Source: Pirellulales bacterium (GTDB taxonomy: Bacteria; Planctomycetota; Planctomycetia; Pirellulales; UBA1268). Taken from it: a stretch of 33,394 nt of DNA. Below are positions 25,844 through 33,394 of the stretch, one piece after another (the first letter of the stretch is position 1; the number at the start of each line of letters is the position of its first letter). The stretch covers positions 1-33,394 of the forward strand of contig JADHSL010000022.1 of the NCBI GenBank assembly GCA_016776925.1, written 5' to 3'. Under the pieces are notes generated by a model. The model had not been told where the DNA came from. It worked only from the letters and a program-made list of their open reading frames with translations, and ran no database searches. The position numbers and the translations under genes are program-made.

Positions 25844-27145
25844 GTGTTATTTCCTGCCGACGCACCAGCGCACAAAAAAGTTGGGTTTCACCCACGCATT
25901 CTTGGAACCCCAACGCCAATGTTCCCTGGCTATGAAATTGACATAAGTGATCGAGTCGGTGACTCTGACAAACCCGATGCCATCTGGCACCGCGATCGAG
26001 CGAAGCAGATGATTCGCAACCATCCAGAAATCAAAAGTCTCTTTGGAAACACGCCAAGCACTGCGTTTTGGTGTATCGCATTTGCTTCGGCTCAGATCGC
26101 TTTGGCCGTTGGCCTGAGCAGCCAACCGTGGTGGGTCATGCTTCTGGTCGCCTGGGCAATTGGATCGTGGATTGACGTCAATCTGTTTCAACTTGCACAT
26201 GAGTGCAATCACAACCTTGTTTTCAAGAAGACGACACCAAACCGCTGGCTCTTTACATTTACTACGCTTCCCATGTTCATGTCTGCTCACCATGCATGGT
26301 GGATTGAACACCACGTGCACCATAATGACCTTGGTGCGAAGAAAGACTTTATCACACGTCGTCGAACTGCTTTTCTTCTCACACGACAACATCGGTACCT
26401 GCAGTTCTTTACAGAAGGACCAATCTACCGATTCTGCTGTGCCCTCTTTTCACCCGTTGGTATGCCGTATGCCCTCGTCATGCTTGTTCTCCAGTTTTTC
26501 CGATCAACACTCGGGCTTGGTGTCTACACATTTGAGTCCCTTCTTCGCGGCAAACTGGATCCAGGCCCAAAGGCGCTTTCTATTCTTGCTGATGAACATC
26601 TTATTTCGGGATACGAAAACTATAAGCTGAAACGCTGGGCCGTTGTCTACCCAACGCTTTCGATCCTCATGACTGTTGGCCTCTTTGCTGCCGGCGGCTG
26701 GAAAGTAGTAGTCTTTTTGCTGGCATCTCAACTTTTCGCAACCGGATTTCTGCACCCACATAACTTTGGAATTATCCTCAGTAATTCACACTTTCATGGA
26801 AGCAGCACGTACCAACCCTCTTCCTCGCTTTACGGCTGGTCGAACTGGTTGTATTTTAATTTTGGGCTTCATCTTGAACATCATGACCTGATGGGCATTC
26901 CGTGGAGTCGACTTGGTCGCCTGCGAGAAATTGCGCCAGAGTTCTATGATGACCTGATTATCACGAAGTCCTACCGCAGCCTTGCCATGAAGTTCGTTAT
27001 GGGAAGCCCGCAGTCGCTTGAAGCACAGTTCACACGACAAGACGAAGTTAATAAGGAACGCCTTGAATCGTCGGCAGCAGACAACACCACGCACGATGAA
27101 AAGCTCAACGAACAGCAGTCGGAACAGGTCCCGGTGATGAACTAG
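25844..27145 (+). CDS. Membrane fatty-acid/sphingolipid delta-4 desaturase-like protein (DES1-like)
   Basis: The protein has 433 residues and starts at a GTG with a strong GAGGAG site. It is an integral membrane di-iron desaturase with all three histidine boxes: HECNH at 119-123, HHVHH at 156-160 and HLEHH at 343-347. Hydrophobic segments lie near 72-92, 97-118, 205-225, 265-303. Resemblance to eukaryotic dihydroceramide delta-4 desaturase is notable: the N-terminal phrase IRNHPEIKSLFG recalls the DES1 segment AKYPEIKSLM, the second box is followed by NDLGAKKD (DES1: RYLGADGVD), and the third box is followed by GIPW and REIAPEFYDDL (DES1: NIPG and RKIAAEYYDNL). It would introduce a double bond in a long-chain base or acyl chain, needing oxygen and an electron donor. 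It has no clear tie to the neighbouring sulfatases and may be independent. Confidence 0.88.
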   Translation: MLFPADAPAHKKVGFHPRILGTPTPMFPGYEIDISDRVGDSDKPDAIWHRDRAKQMIRNHPEIKSLFGNTPSTAFWCIAFASAQIALAVGLSSQPWWVMLLVAWAIGSWIDVNLFQLAHECNHNLVFKKTTPNRWLFTFTTLPMFMSAHHAWWIEHHVHHNDLGAKKDFITRRRTAFLLTRQHRYLQFFTEGPIYRFCCALFSPVGMPYALVMLVLQFFRSTLGLGVYTFESLLRGKLDPGPKALSILADEHLISGYENYKLKRWAVVYPTLSILMTVGLFAAGGWKVVVFLLASQLFATGFLHPHNFGIILSNSHFHGSSTYQPSSSLYGWSNWLYFNFGLHLEHHDLMGIPWSRLGRLREIAPEFYDDLIITKSYRSLAMKFVMGSPQSLEAQFTRQDEVNKERLESSAADNTTHDEKLNEQQSEQVPVMN

Positions 27146-27229
27146 TACCGGGTCAGTTGCTTGCAGGTGCAGAGGAATGGTTCAGCCGACATGTGCAATC
27201 TGATTTGAATACTGTCGAGTGAGGCGGAA

Positions 27230-28033
27230 TTACTTTTTCCGTACTGCGTTCCATATCCTCACATTGTCATAAAGCACAACACCACCACCGCGTGTTGGCA
27301 GATTGATTTGGTCCTTCGGGATATTAAACCGCGGATGCTTGGCACGAAGAATCGGCCCACCTGACACCTGAGCCACCATTTCATCGCCAACAATCTCAAG
27401 CATCATCCAGTACCAAGCGTCAGCTTTCATATTGAAACTATCAGTCACCAACGTCTCATCTTTATCACCATCGACAGTGACATTTCTATCTTTGACTAGA
27501 GACTGTCCCTTCCGTGTCGAAACTGTAAATCGACACACATGCCCTGTTCCTGTCTTGAATGACCCATCATTAAAACCAAAATGGGCACCCGACAGGCCGT
27601 CAGTGAGTTTAAATTGAAAGAGCATGACACAGTCGTCAACGGGAACCAACAGCCGACTGCTCGGTGTCTTCCCGCTATGACTGGCATTCCCTGCCGCGAC
27701 ACGTTTTTGCTGAAATTCGTTAGTCGATGGTCGCCCTTGGAGCACTCCCTCAACGACAGCCCATTGCGTACCGTGTAAAGGTATCCATTCCTCTGGAACC
27801 CCGCCCTCGGAAAAGTCTGCATCAAAAAGCAAATTAGTACATTCTGCAATCTGCGGGACCACATCAGGCTGAGGCGAACTTATTCCACCATCACTACCTA
27901 CGTTTTGACTAGCGACATTCTTTCGGCCACTGCCAGTATCCTCGTGAGCTTGAACCGCACTTCGTCCAGAAAAAGAGACGCCACCAAGCACAGTACAAAA
28001 CACGATCAGAACGATTACTCTTACTCGGGACAT
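27230..28033 (-). CDS. Secreted LamG/DUF1080-like jelly-roll protein
   Basis: The protein has 267 residues from the ATG at 28033, chosen because TTGGAGG precedes it by 5 bases and it begins a signal peptide (MSRVRVIVLIVFCTVLGGVS). A longer frame from 28183 runs into the upstream gene and is rejected. After a low-complexity linker (about 35-70), residues about 80-265 form one beta-sandwich domain: NLLFDADFSEGGVPEEWIPL and WAVVEGVLQGRP at the start, GGGVVLYDNVRIWN at the end. This pattern fits the concanavalin-like fold of DUF1080 (3-keto-disaccharide hydrolase) or LamG. Catalytic residues are not identifiable. It follows the lactonase gene by 22 bp and is last in the operon. Confidence 0.82.
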   Translation of the reverse strand: MSRVRVIVLIVFCTVLGGVSFSGRSAVQAHEDTGSGRKNVASQNVGSDGGISSPQPDVVPQIAECTNLLFDADFSEGGVPEEWIPLHGTQWAVVEGVLQGRPSTNEFQQKRVAAGNASHSGKTPSSRLLVPVDDCVMLFQFKLTDGLSGAHFGFNDGSFKTGTGHVCRFTVSTRKGQSLVKDRNVTVDGDKDETLVTDSFNMKADAWYWMMLEIVGDEMVAQVSGGPILRAKHPRFNIPKDQINLPTRGGGVVLYDNVRIWNAVRKK

Positions 28034-28038
28034 TCGAG

Positions 28039-28045
28039 CCTCCAA
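28039..28045 (-). promoter_or_regulatory. Ribosome binding site deciding the start at 28033
   Basis: On the minus strand TTGGAGG lies five bases before the ATG at 28033. It supports the shorter reading of the jelly-roll protein and lies in the 22-bp gap after the lactonase gene, consistent with translation from one operon transcript. Confidence 0.65.
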
Positions 28046-28055
28046 AAGACAAATG

Positions 28056-29255
28056 TTATTTCTCAGACAACGGCTGGATAACCATATGACGAACCTCAGC
28101 TCCCCAGTCCATTCGGACTGCATCGCCAAGTGAACCATTTTGCTGAATCGGTAATACAGCAAGTGCCTCATCACCTGACTCACTCACAAGAAGATACGAG
28201 TCACTCGGCGACACACGTAAACACCAGGGAATATTCCCCACTCGTTTTCTTGATACAAGGCTAAGCCTGCCATCCTCAGCAACCCGAAATGCAAAAACAC
28301 TGTCTTCGTCACCGACAAAGTCTCGTAATGCAAGAAAGAGAAATTTTCCGTCTCCTGTCATAGCAATATCACTTGCATGCATGCCCCGTACACCTGCCGT
28401 GTAGGGTCCTCGGCGGGGGATGGTTGTCGCATGTTGGAGAGCCGCAAGCTGACCGTCTTTTTCAATACGGTACGCACTGACCCCAAGTTGCTGCTCGTTA
28501 CTGAAGTACACATACGGCAGATCTGGATGGTAGGCGATATGCCGTGGTCCAAACATGTGGGGTGGCTTTGCATCAAAAGGCTCGAGCGGCAGAACACTGC
28601 CCGTCTGTCCATCAAAAGCGTACTGATAAATCGCATTGAATTCTTTGACACATGGCACGTACACAAATCTGTTGTCAGGAGTTGTCAGCACACTGTGGGC
28701 ATACTTCTCTGCCACCTGTTGATGACTTACCCGATCACCAACCACACCATTGGGCTTCACCCGGTACACATCAAAATGCCCATCGTGATATGACGATGTC
28801 AGGAAATATCCTCCGGTGCGATCAAGACTTGTATAGCCTGTCGAATCTTGTAATTCTGAGACGCCAACAATAGAAAGCTTGCCATCACCGTTATTCCCAA
28901 TGGTCACAGCACGAGGACTTTCTGCTCCTTTCCCCAGAAGCGTCACGATAATGGATGGCTGCGTAGGATGCTTGGCAATGCCGCGGGGCTTTCCCGGCAT
29001 GGCGAGGACGCCCTCCTGCAGAACCTGAACCTGATTACCGTTTGGTCGCACTGTTATGTGCAGCAACTGCTCGCCCGACCCGTCGACTGCGTACACGACA
29101 AACGGATTGCCACGTTCATCAGCAGCCGCGCATAGTCGGGGCGAGAGTGCAACGACACTCCACACAATGAAAATGAACGAAATGGGCAACAGATGCAGAA
29201 TTATGGAACTACGATGTCGTTTGAACCGCACACTTTCACTCAGTATTTTTTTCAT
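28056..29255 (-). CDS. Secreted lactonase-type (YVTN / 6-phosphogluconolactonase-like) beta-propeller
   Basis: The protein has 399 residues with a basic N-terminus and a hydrophobic segment (about 18-43), suggesting a long signal peptide ending near LCAAA. The body is a seven-bladed-type propeller of the Pfam lactonase family: repeated G-x-L, DxxGxxLxxSxY and HPxxPxxYxxNE patterns (PRGIAKHPTQPSI, LDRTGGYFLTSSYHDG, PRHIAYHPDLPYVYFSNEQ, IAMTGDGKFLFLALRD). Cytoplasmic members hydrolyse 6-phosphogluconolactone; this one is exported, so a phosphorylated substrate is unlikely, and an aldonolactone or another sugar ring is a guess. Its start lies 3 bp after the sulfatase stop, indicating coupled translation. 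Confidence 0.87.
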   Translation of the reverse strand: MKKILSESVRFKRHRSSIILHLLPISFIFIVWSVVALSPRLCAAADERGNPFVVYAVDGSGEQLLHITVRPNGNQVQVLQEGVLAMPGKPRGIAKHPTQPSIIVTLLGKGAESPRAVTIGNNGDGKLSIVGVSELQDSTGYTSLDRTGGYFLTSSYHDGHFDVYRVKPNGVVGDRVSHQQVAEKYAHSVLTTPDNRFVYVPCVKEFNAIYQYAFDGQTGSVLPLEPFDAKPPHMFGPRHIAYHPDLPYVYFSNEQQLGVSAYRIEKDGQLAALQHATTIPRRGPYTAGVRGMHASDIAMTGDGKFLFLALRDFVGDEDSVFAFRVAEDGRLSLVSRKRVGNIPWCLRVSPSDSYLLVSESGDEALAVLPIQQNGSLGDAVRMDWGAEVRHMVIQPLSEK

Positions 29256-29258
29256 ACC

Positions 29259-30815
29259 TCAACCACCCTTCTTCATTGCAGCTGTCTGCGGCATGGTGTC
29301 AACAAATCCAGCATGTGTTCGACGCAACTCATCAACTGCTTTCTGCCGAAGCACGCCAAGTAGTGGCAGAGATGCTTCTTCGATCGCAAGATTTGATAAC
29401 TCTTCCGGGTCAGCTTCGAGATCGTAGAGTTCTTCAACTTCTCCCTCCACAAGATACCGCACATATTTATATTTCCCATCACGTAGCAAGACGTACCAGG
29501 GAATATTTCCGACCTGATAGAGAGCCTCTGTATCTGGCTGTGAATCAGTATCACTTCCGTACCGTCTCCCTGTATGCGTCATAATCATTGGACGATCCCA
29601 TTTGGCATTCTCTGGATCAGTAAGCAATGGACGAATATCTCGACCGTCAGTACGCCAAGGAACTTCAACGCCAGCAGTCGTACAGAAAAACCTGACCACG
29701 TCAGGTGCGTTCACAGGATGTGAACACACTTTTCCCTTCGGCAGCGTTGCAGGATGCGAGACAATCAGCGGAGAGGCCACTGCAGCGTCATAGGGTGCAA
29801 CTTTGTTATTCATGCCATGCTGGCCCAAGGCAAACCCTTGATCTGCAGCATAAACAATAAGCGTATTTTCAAGCTGCCCTGTATGACGAAGCGTTTCTAT
29901 TACACGACCGACTCCTTCATCGATCGCCATCACGCATTCGTTGTACTGCTGAACCCAGTCTTGGTACCCCTGCCCTGCTGTATTTGTATTGAAGTTACTC
30001 TTCTTTAATTTTTTCTTTTGTCGGTATGCTTTTCCGTCAGGCCCCTCTTGCCAGGAACTTGTTTTCTCAAGGTACTGTGGCTTGTCTGGCCAGGGCCCGA
30101 AGATGTCCGCCGGGACATCGGATTCTTTTCCCTTCAATTCTCCATCGTGACGTTCAGCCGGCGTGGTTGGACCATGAATCGCTCCGTAGCAGAGCCACAG
30201 GTACCACGGCTTCTCTAAATCGCGATTTTCTCCTTCAATGTAGTCAATGGCCCAATCGGTGTAGTTGTCGGTTGAATACCCCTCGACACGACGGTCTTTT
30301 CCGTTGAATGTGACGATCTGGTCGTAAAAGTAATTCCCCGCATTGTCCGGATGAGCTGGTCGATTCCAGACAATCTGATGATCCCAGTCTCTTCCATTGC
30401 CTGTATCAATACCGGTGTGCCACTTTCCGATGTGTGCAGTGTGATATCCGTTTCCTTTTAAAACAGAAGGCCAGAATCGACACTGTTCTGGATCGTATTC
30501 GCTCCCTGGATACTTCCCCACCATTCGCATTGATTGCACCCCGTGCTGAAGCCTTCCCGTGAGAAAACTTGCTCGTGACGGCATGCACCAGGCGCCTAGA
30601 TATGTCCGTTCGAACCGAACACCCTGCTCGGCAAGTGAATCAATATGTGGCGTCTGCACCCAGTCCGGTGATTCGGGATAGCACGAAAGCGTGTTGTAAT
30701 TCTGATCATCACTGAAAATAAAAAGAATATTTGGTCGTTCAGCTGCCTTGATACCATTGTTGCCCGTGCAGGCCAACAAGAGAGTCAGCACACAACACCG
30801 ATTGAAATTCATCAT
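29259..30815 (-). CDS. Secreted sulfatase (CMPSR type)
   Basis: The protein has 518 residues. Two adjacent start codons (30815 and 30812) follow AGGGGGAC; either is possible. The signal peptide (residues 1-25) contains LLLAC, which could be a lipobox, so it may be a lipoprotein rather than a free periplasmic enzyme. Sulfatase marks: SDDQNY near 35-40, formylglycine motif CMPSR at C77, GKWHTG, CYGAIHGPTTPAERH, AADQGFALGQHGMNNK. The last motif (QG-x-x-x-GQHG) resembles choline-sulfatase and iduronate-2-sulfatase-like members rather than arylsulfatase A. It is followed 3 bp later by the lactonase-type gene. Confidence 0.91.
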   Translation of the reverse strand: MMNFNRCCVLTLLLACTGNNGIKAAERPNILFIFSDDQNYNTLSCYPESPDWVQTPHIDSLAEQGVRFERTYLGAWCMPSRASFLTGRLQHGVQSMRMVGKYPGSEYDPEQCRFWPSVLKGNGYHTAHIGKWHTGIDTGNGRDWDHQIVWNRPAHPDNAGNYFYDQIVTFNGKDRRVEGYSTDNYTDWAIDYIEGENRDLEKPWYLWLCYGAIHGPTTPAERHDGELKGKESDVPADIFGPWPDKPQYLEKTSSWQEGPDGKAYRQKKKLKKSNFNTNTAGQGYQDWVQQYNECVMAIDEGVGRVIETLRHTGQLENTLIVYAADQGFALGQHGMNNKVAPYDAAVASPLIVSHPATLPKGKVCSHPVNAPDVVRFFCTTAGVEVPWRTDGRDIRPLLTDPENAKWDRPMIMTHTGRRYGSDTDSQPDTEALYQVGNIPWYVLLRDGKYKYVRYLVEGEVEELYDLEADPEELSNLAIEEASLPLLGVLRQKAVDELRRTHAGFVDTMPQTAAMKKGG

Positions 30816-30891
30816 TTGTCCCCCTACTGCTCCAAACCCAGTTACTTCTGACCGTACTTCTCTCTCCGACTATTGCCTCACCGTGAAACCA

Positions 30892-31491
30892 TTACGTTTT
30901 CACAAGAAAATACTTTGATATTTCACTTGCGATTTTTTTACCTTGAAGCAACTCAACAAGTGCCAGTGCATACTCAACAGCTGTTCCAGGTGTTTGTGAT
31001 GTCACGATATTATTCTCCCGGTCCACACAGACACGGAGCTTCGGATCAAATGCGCTGCCGAGCAACTTTGTAAACGCATCCGCTGGCCACGCTTGATCTG
31101 GCGTCTTGATTGCCAAAGGATTCCCCGTCACCTTTTTTACGTATTCAAGAACACCAGCTGGCTTCAGCACCAATGCAGGCGAAAGGCAGATCGCACCAAG
31201 GAGACCACCACCAGCATGATGTCGCTGAATGGTTGACCTCAGCAATTCTGATGCTCCAAGATTCATGGCACCAGGTACTCCACCTGGTAGTACAATCGCG
31301 TCCCAGACCTCATCAGCAACATCTTCAAGCTTCGCATCCGGCACGACCCTGAGTCCTTTTTGCAACACGACCGTCTCGCGTGCTTCAACACTGGCCACGG
31401 TGACGTCAATACTTGCTCGGCGCAGTACATCCACGAGTGCACAGAACTCAATTTCTTCGTTGCCATCGGCAACTGGTAGCAGAGCTTTCAT
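30892..31491 (-). CDS. DJ-1/PfpI family protein (YajL/ThiJ-like)
   Basis: The protein has 199 residues from the ATG at 31491; an upstream in-frame start at 31539 is less likely because MKALLPVADGNEEIEF matches the normal N-terminus of the family. Key sites: E15 (NEEIEF, matching the glutamate next to the DJ-1 cysteine), LPGGVPGAMNLG at 68-79, nucleophile C102 in GAICLSP, and SQTPGTAVEYALALVE at 165-180. Family members act in protection from oxidative or glyoxal damage, including reported deglycase activity, which is debated. No signal peptide, so it is cytoplasmic. It is 76 bp upstream of the sulfatase gene and may or may not share its transcript. At the position of DJ-1 His126 this protein has Asn (VTGNPL). 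Confidence 0.9.
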   Translation of the reverse strand: MKALLPVADGNEEIEFCALVDVLRRASIDVTVASVEARETVVLQKGLRVVPDAKLEDVADEVWDAIVLPGGVPGAMNLGASELLRSTIQRHHAGGGLLGAICLSPALVLKPAGVLEYVKKVTGNPLAIKTPDQAWPADAFTKLLGSAFDPKLRVCVDRENNIVTSQTPGTAVEYALALVELLQGKKIASEISKYFLVKT

Positions 31492-31774
31492 AAAAAAGAG
31501 TCTAAGAAATAGGACGCTTATTGAGAACTCTAATCTCAAGCCGTATCGGCTCCGTCTCCATCAGACCATTTTGATACACCACGCACTACAAAACAAATGG
31601 ATACAGGCGTGCGGTCCCTGAGATCATCTTGCCGTCACCGCTTGCCAGCGACAATCTCACGGCATGCTCGAATAAAGTCGATTTAAATTGCGAGAGATCA
31701 GTGCCCCTACTACACCCGCGCTATCTCTATCTCTGCCAACGTTGCACAGCCGTCCATAACCCAAAGTAACGGTT

Positions 31775-32326
31775 TCATTCTTTTACAAGAGTGAAATCAA
31801 TTTCATTCGTATATGGCTCGACTTCTGCAGTAAGAATACTTTCCGGCCCACGGTATTGTGAACCGACCACATTGATCATCGTTGGCTTCAGTGGCAGGGG
31901 TTCCTTGTCATTTGGAGCAGTCGTCAATGGCAAGCCCGCATCTTGGAGCATCAGGTTTGTAGCCTTATCCATGAATTGTTCCCTTTTTGACGGACTGACT
32001 GCCTTATCCTCTACCATTTTCTTGATCATGACTCGATGAGATCCCAACATTGCACCACGAATCAAACCTGTATAGTTCAGGCTGTATCTGCCTGATGAAT
32101 CAGTCACCCCACTCGACGACCGACCAGAATTCGGTGCAAATGTGATAGTTGCACCTTCCAGTGGCTTCCCATCAAGAGTGACCGTACCAACCACGATTGC
32201 AACTTCGGGATAACTCGCAGGGTTACTAGAGCAGCCACTAATAACCAATGCTACTACAGCACACGCCACTGTTCTCCAAACCCTGAAGACGAGAGCGGTC
32301 TTTTTAGCCCCTGCTTGTATTACCAC
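31775..32326 (-). CDS. Small carboxypeptidase-regulatory-like lipoprotein
   Basis: The protein has 183 residues and starts at a GTG, with GAGGG about 8 bases upstream. A lipobox, VISGC (lipidated C32), follows a hydrophobic signal segment, so it should be membrane-anchored. The body has a CarboxypepD_reg-like beta-sandwich signature: VVGTVTLDGKPLEGATITFAP and SGVTDSSGRYSLN near residues 45-86. Planctomycetes encode many such proteins directly downstream of DUF1559 genes, as here (gap of 78 bp). A structural or envelope-related role is likely, with no evidence of enzymatic activity. Confidence 0.87.
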   Translation of the reverse strand: MVIQAGAKKTALVFRVWRTVACAVVALVISGCSSNPASYPEVAIVVGTVTLDGKPLEGATITFAPNSGRSSSGVTDSSGRYSLNYTGLIRGAMLGSHRVMIKKMVEDKAVSPSKREQFMDKATNLMLQDAGLPLTTAPNDKEPLPLKPTMINVVGSQYRGPESILTAEVEPYTNEIDFTLVKE

Positions 32327-32404
32327 GTCCCAACCCTCGATTTTGGTCTCTCAACCATTGACTATTTATGACTTTTCCATCAGTACGTAACGGTGCACAA
32401 AAGC

Positions 32405-33394
32405 CTAAAACCCCGTAAGAACATCCCCATCTCTGCGATTACACAGATCAGCAAACACAGATTCACTAATTGTTTCCATTAGAAACCGAACTGATCCGTC
32501 ACATAAAACAAACTGGGCACCGCCAGGATGCTGACTACTCCACGAGTCTGCATCTGTTACGCCATAGGGGTTTCCGCAACCACTCGTAGGCCAACAATCA
32601 GGCGTATTCGTTGGATTGGTTGCGTCGTAATCATTAATTTGCAGATTAGAATTGGCCTCATCAAAAATTGTTACCCAATTGTAGTGAAAGGGTTCAGTGT
32701 GCCAGCCAGCTCCGAGTGCTCCAATCCAGTTACTGGCTTCATGATCCCCATGCTGATTGCTCGAGTAATCTCGCTCACCAACCAGAATCGTGCTTGAGGT
32801 GCCATCAGTAATTTGTGCCATGGTGATTGAAGAACGAGAGAACAAAACACCCGTGTAATAGTCTCGTGCAGCTGCTTTGTTTTCAGGCGAGTCGTCGTGG
32901 GCACAATGTGAATTTGGCACACCAACGGTGTTTTTAATTGGCTTCGTTCCGGCATTCCCAACATAGTTTGACGTGCCTGCTGACGTTCCAGCACCAACCC
33001 AACGCACACGTTCTTTATTTTCAGTAGGCGCGGCATCTGACGGACAGAGGTAGAATCCGATCAAAGATCGACCGGATTGCTGATTGTCATGCCACACCCT
33101 CGACTTCCCGACTTGCAAGTCGTCTGCGAGACTTTGATGATCACAAAAATCCAATATGAATGCGCTCCATGCCCACCCACCGTGTTTCCCCATTTCCGCA
33201 ACCGCAGTACCACCCGGAGGACTTGACCCACCACACATGACTCCGGATGGAAAATGCTCGTGAGAACTATTGAAATTATGCAAACCAACGCCAATCTGCT
33301 TCAGATTATTCACACACGAAGCGCGGCGCGCTGCTTCACGAGCCTGCTGAACGGCAGGAAGCAAAAGACCTACCAGCACCCCAATGATCGCAAT
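32405..33394 (-). CDS. DUF1559 pseudopilin-like protein, 5' partial
   Basis: The gene runs off the right edge. Reading the minus strand from base 33394 gives I-A-I-I-G-V-L-V-G-L-L-L-P-A-V-Q-Q-A-R-E-A-A-R, the end of the type IV pilin-like N-terminal helix, so the methylation/cleavage site lies just outside. The 329 visible residues then follow the DUF1559 pattern: SCVNNLKQIGVGLHNFNSSHEHFPSG near the start, IGFYLCPSD, TGVLFSRSSITMAQITDGTSSTILVGERD in the middle, and HPGGAQFVLCDGSVRFL (the H-x9-DG motif) at the end. These proteins are very numerous in planctomycetes and are probably exported and envelope-associated; function is not established. Confidence 0.95.
   Translation of the reverse strand: MAIIGVLVGLLLPAVQQAREAARRASCVNNLKQIGVGLHNFNSSHEHFPSGVMCGGSSPPGGTAVAEMGKHGGWAWSAFILDFCDHQSLADDLQVGKSRVWHDNQQSGRSLIGFYLCPSDAAPTENKERVRWVGAGTSAGTSNYVGNAGTKPIKNTVGVPNSHCAHDDSPENKAAARDYYTGVLFSRSSITMAQITDGTSSTILVGERDYSSNQHGDHEASNWIGALGAGWHTEPFHYNWVTIFDEANSNLQINDYDATNPTNTPDCWPTSGCGNPYGVTDADSWSSQHPGGAQFVLCDGSVRFLMETISESVFADLCNRRDGDVLTGF

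Noticed and set aside
31640-31665. A small CGCT-TGCC-AGCG hairpin in the gap upstream of the DJ-1-like gene.
   Set aside because: A 4-bp stem with no T-run; too weak to call a terminator or structured RNA.
1-33394. Mobile elements, CRISPR arrays, tRNA or rRNA genes, or an attachment site.
   Set aside because: No transposase or integrase motifs, no regularly spaced repeats of array type, and no recognisable RNA gene were found by reading both strands; short structured RNAs could still be missed.

Overview
This window looks like a chromosomal segment from a planctomycete, most likely a marine member of the Pirellulales. The evidence is the gene content: two pairs of planctomycete-specific DUF1549/DUF1553 (cytochrome-like) and DUF1501 proteins, a DUF1559 pseudopilin-like protein followed by a small lipoprotein, and six sulfatase domains in five genes. 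Nearly every product has a Sec, Tat or lipoprotein signal. No transposase, integrase, tRNA, rRNA or CRISPR array was seen.

Layout. (A) 2-12183, plus strand: a DUF1549/DUF1553 protein cut by the left edge, a Tat-exported DUF1501 protein, a very large sulfatase / GH50-type agarase / sulfatase fusion (4113-9062), a further sulfatase and a PQQ-type beta-propeller. (B) 18072-12195, minus strand: a sulfatase, a secreted BCP-type peroxiredoxin, a large parallel beta-helix protein and an EF-hand-tagged alpha/beta hydrolase at short spacings, then a doubtful small acidic ORF. (C) 18523-27145, plus strand: a second DUF1549/DUF1553 + DUF1501 pair, a second PQQ-type propeller, an N-sulfoglucosamine-sulfohydrolase-like sulfatase and a sphingolipid delta-4-desaturase-like membrane enzyme. 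(D) 31491-27230, minus strand: a DJ-1/PfpI protein, a sulfatase, a lactonase-type propeller and a DUF1080/LamG-like secreted protein. (E) 32326-31775 and 33394-32405, minus strand: a small lipoprotein and a DUF1559 protein cut by the right edge. Units B and C diverge from a gene-free stretch of about 450 bp that holds a tandem dyad repeat. The shorter gene-free stretches (for example 31492-31774) show nothing I can name.

Working together. The best reading is a sulfated-polysaccharide degradation locus. The fusion enzyme suggests a sulfated galactan (agar or porphyran type). The other sulfatases, the beta-helix protein and the esterase suggest a complex, possibly esterified substrate. The cytochrome-like, quinoprotein-like and lactonase-like proteins suggest, as inference only, an extracytoplasmic oxidative branch of sugar catabolism. 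The most notable object is the single chain joining two apparently intact sulfatases around an agarase. The DES1-like desaturase is the second item worth a look.
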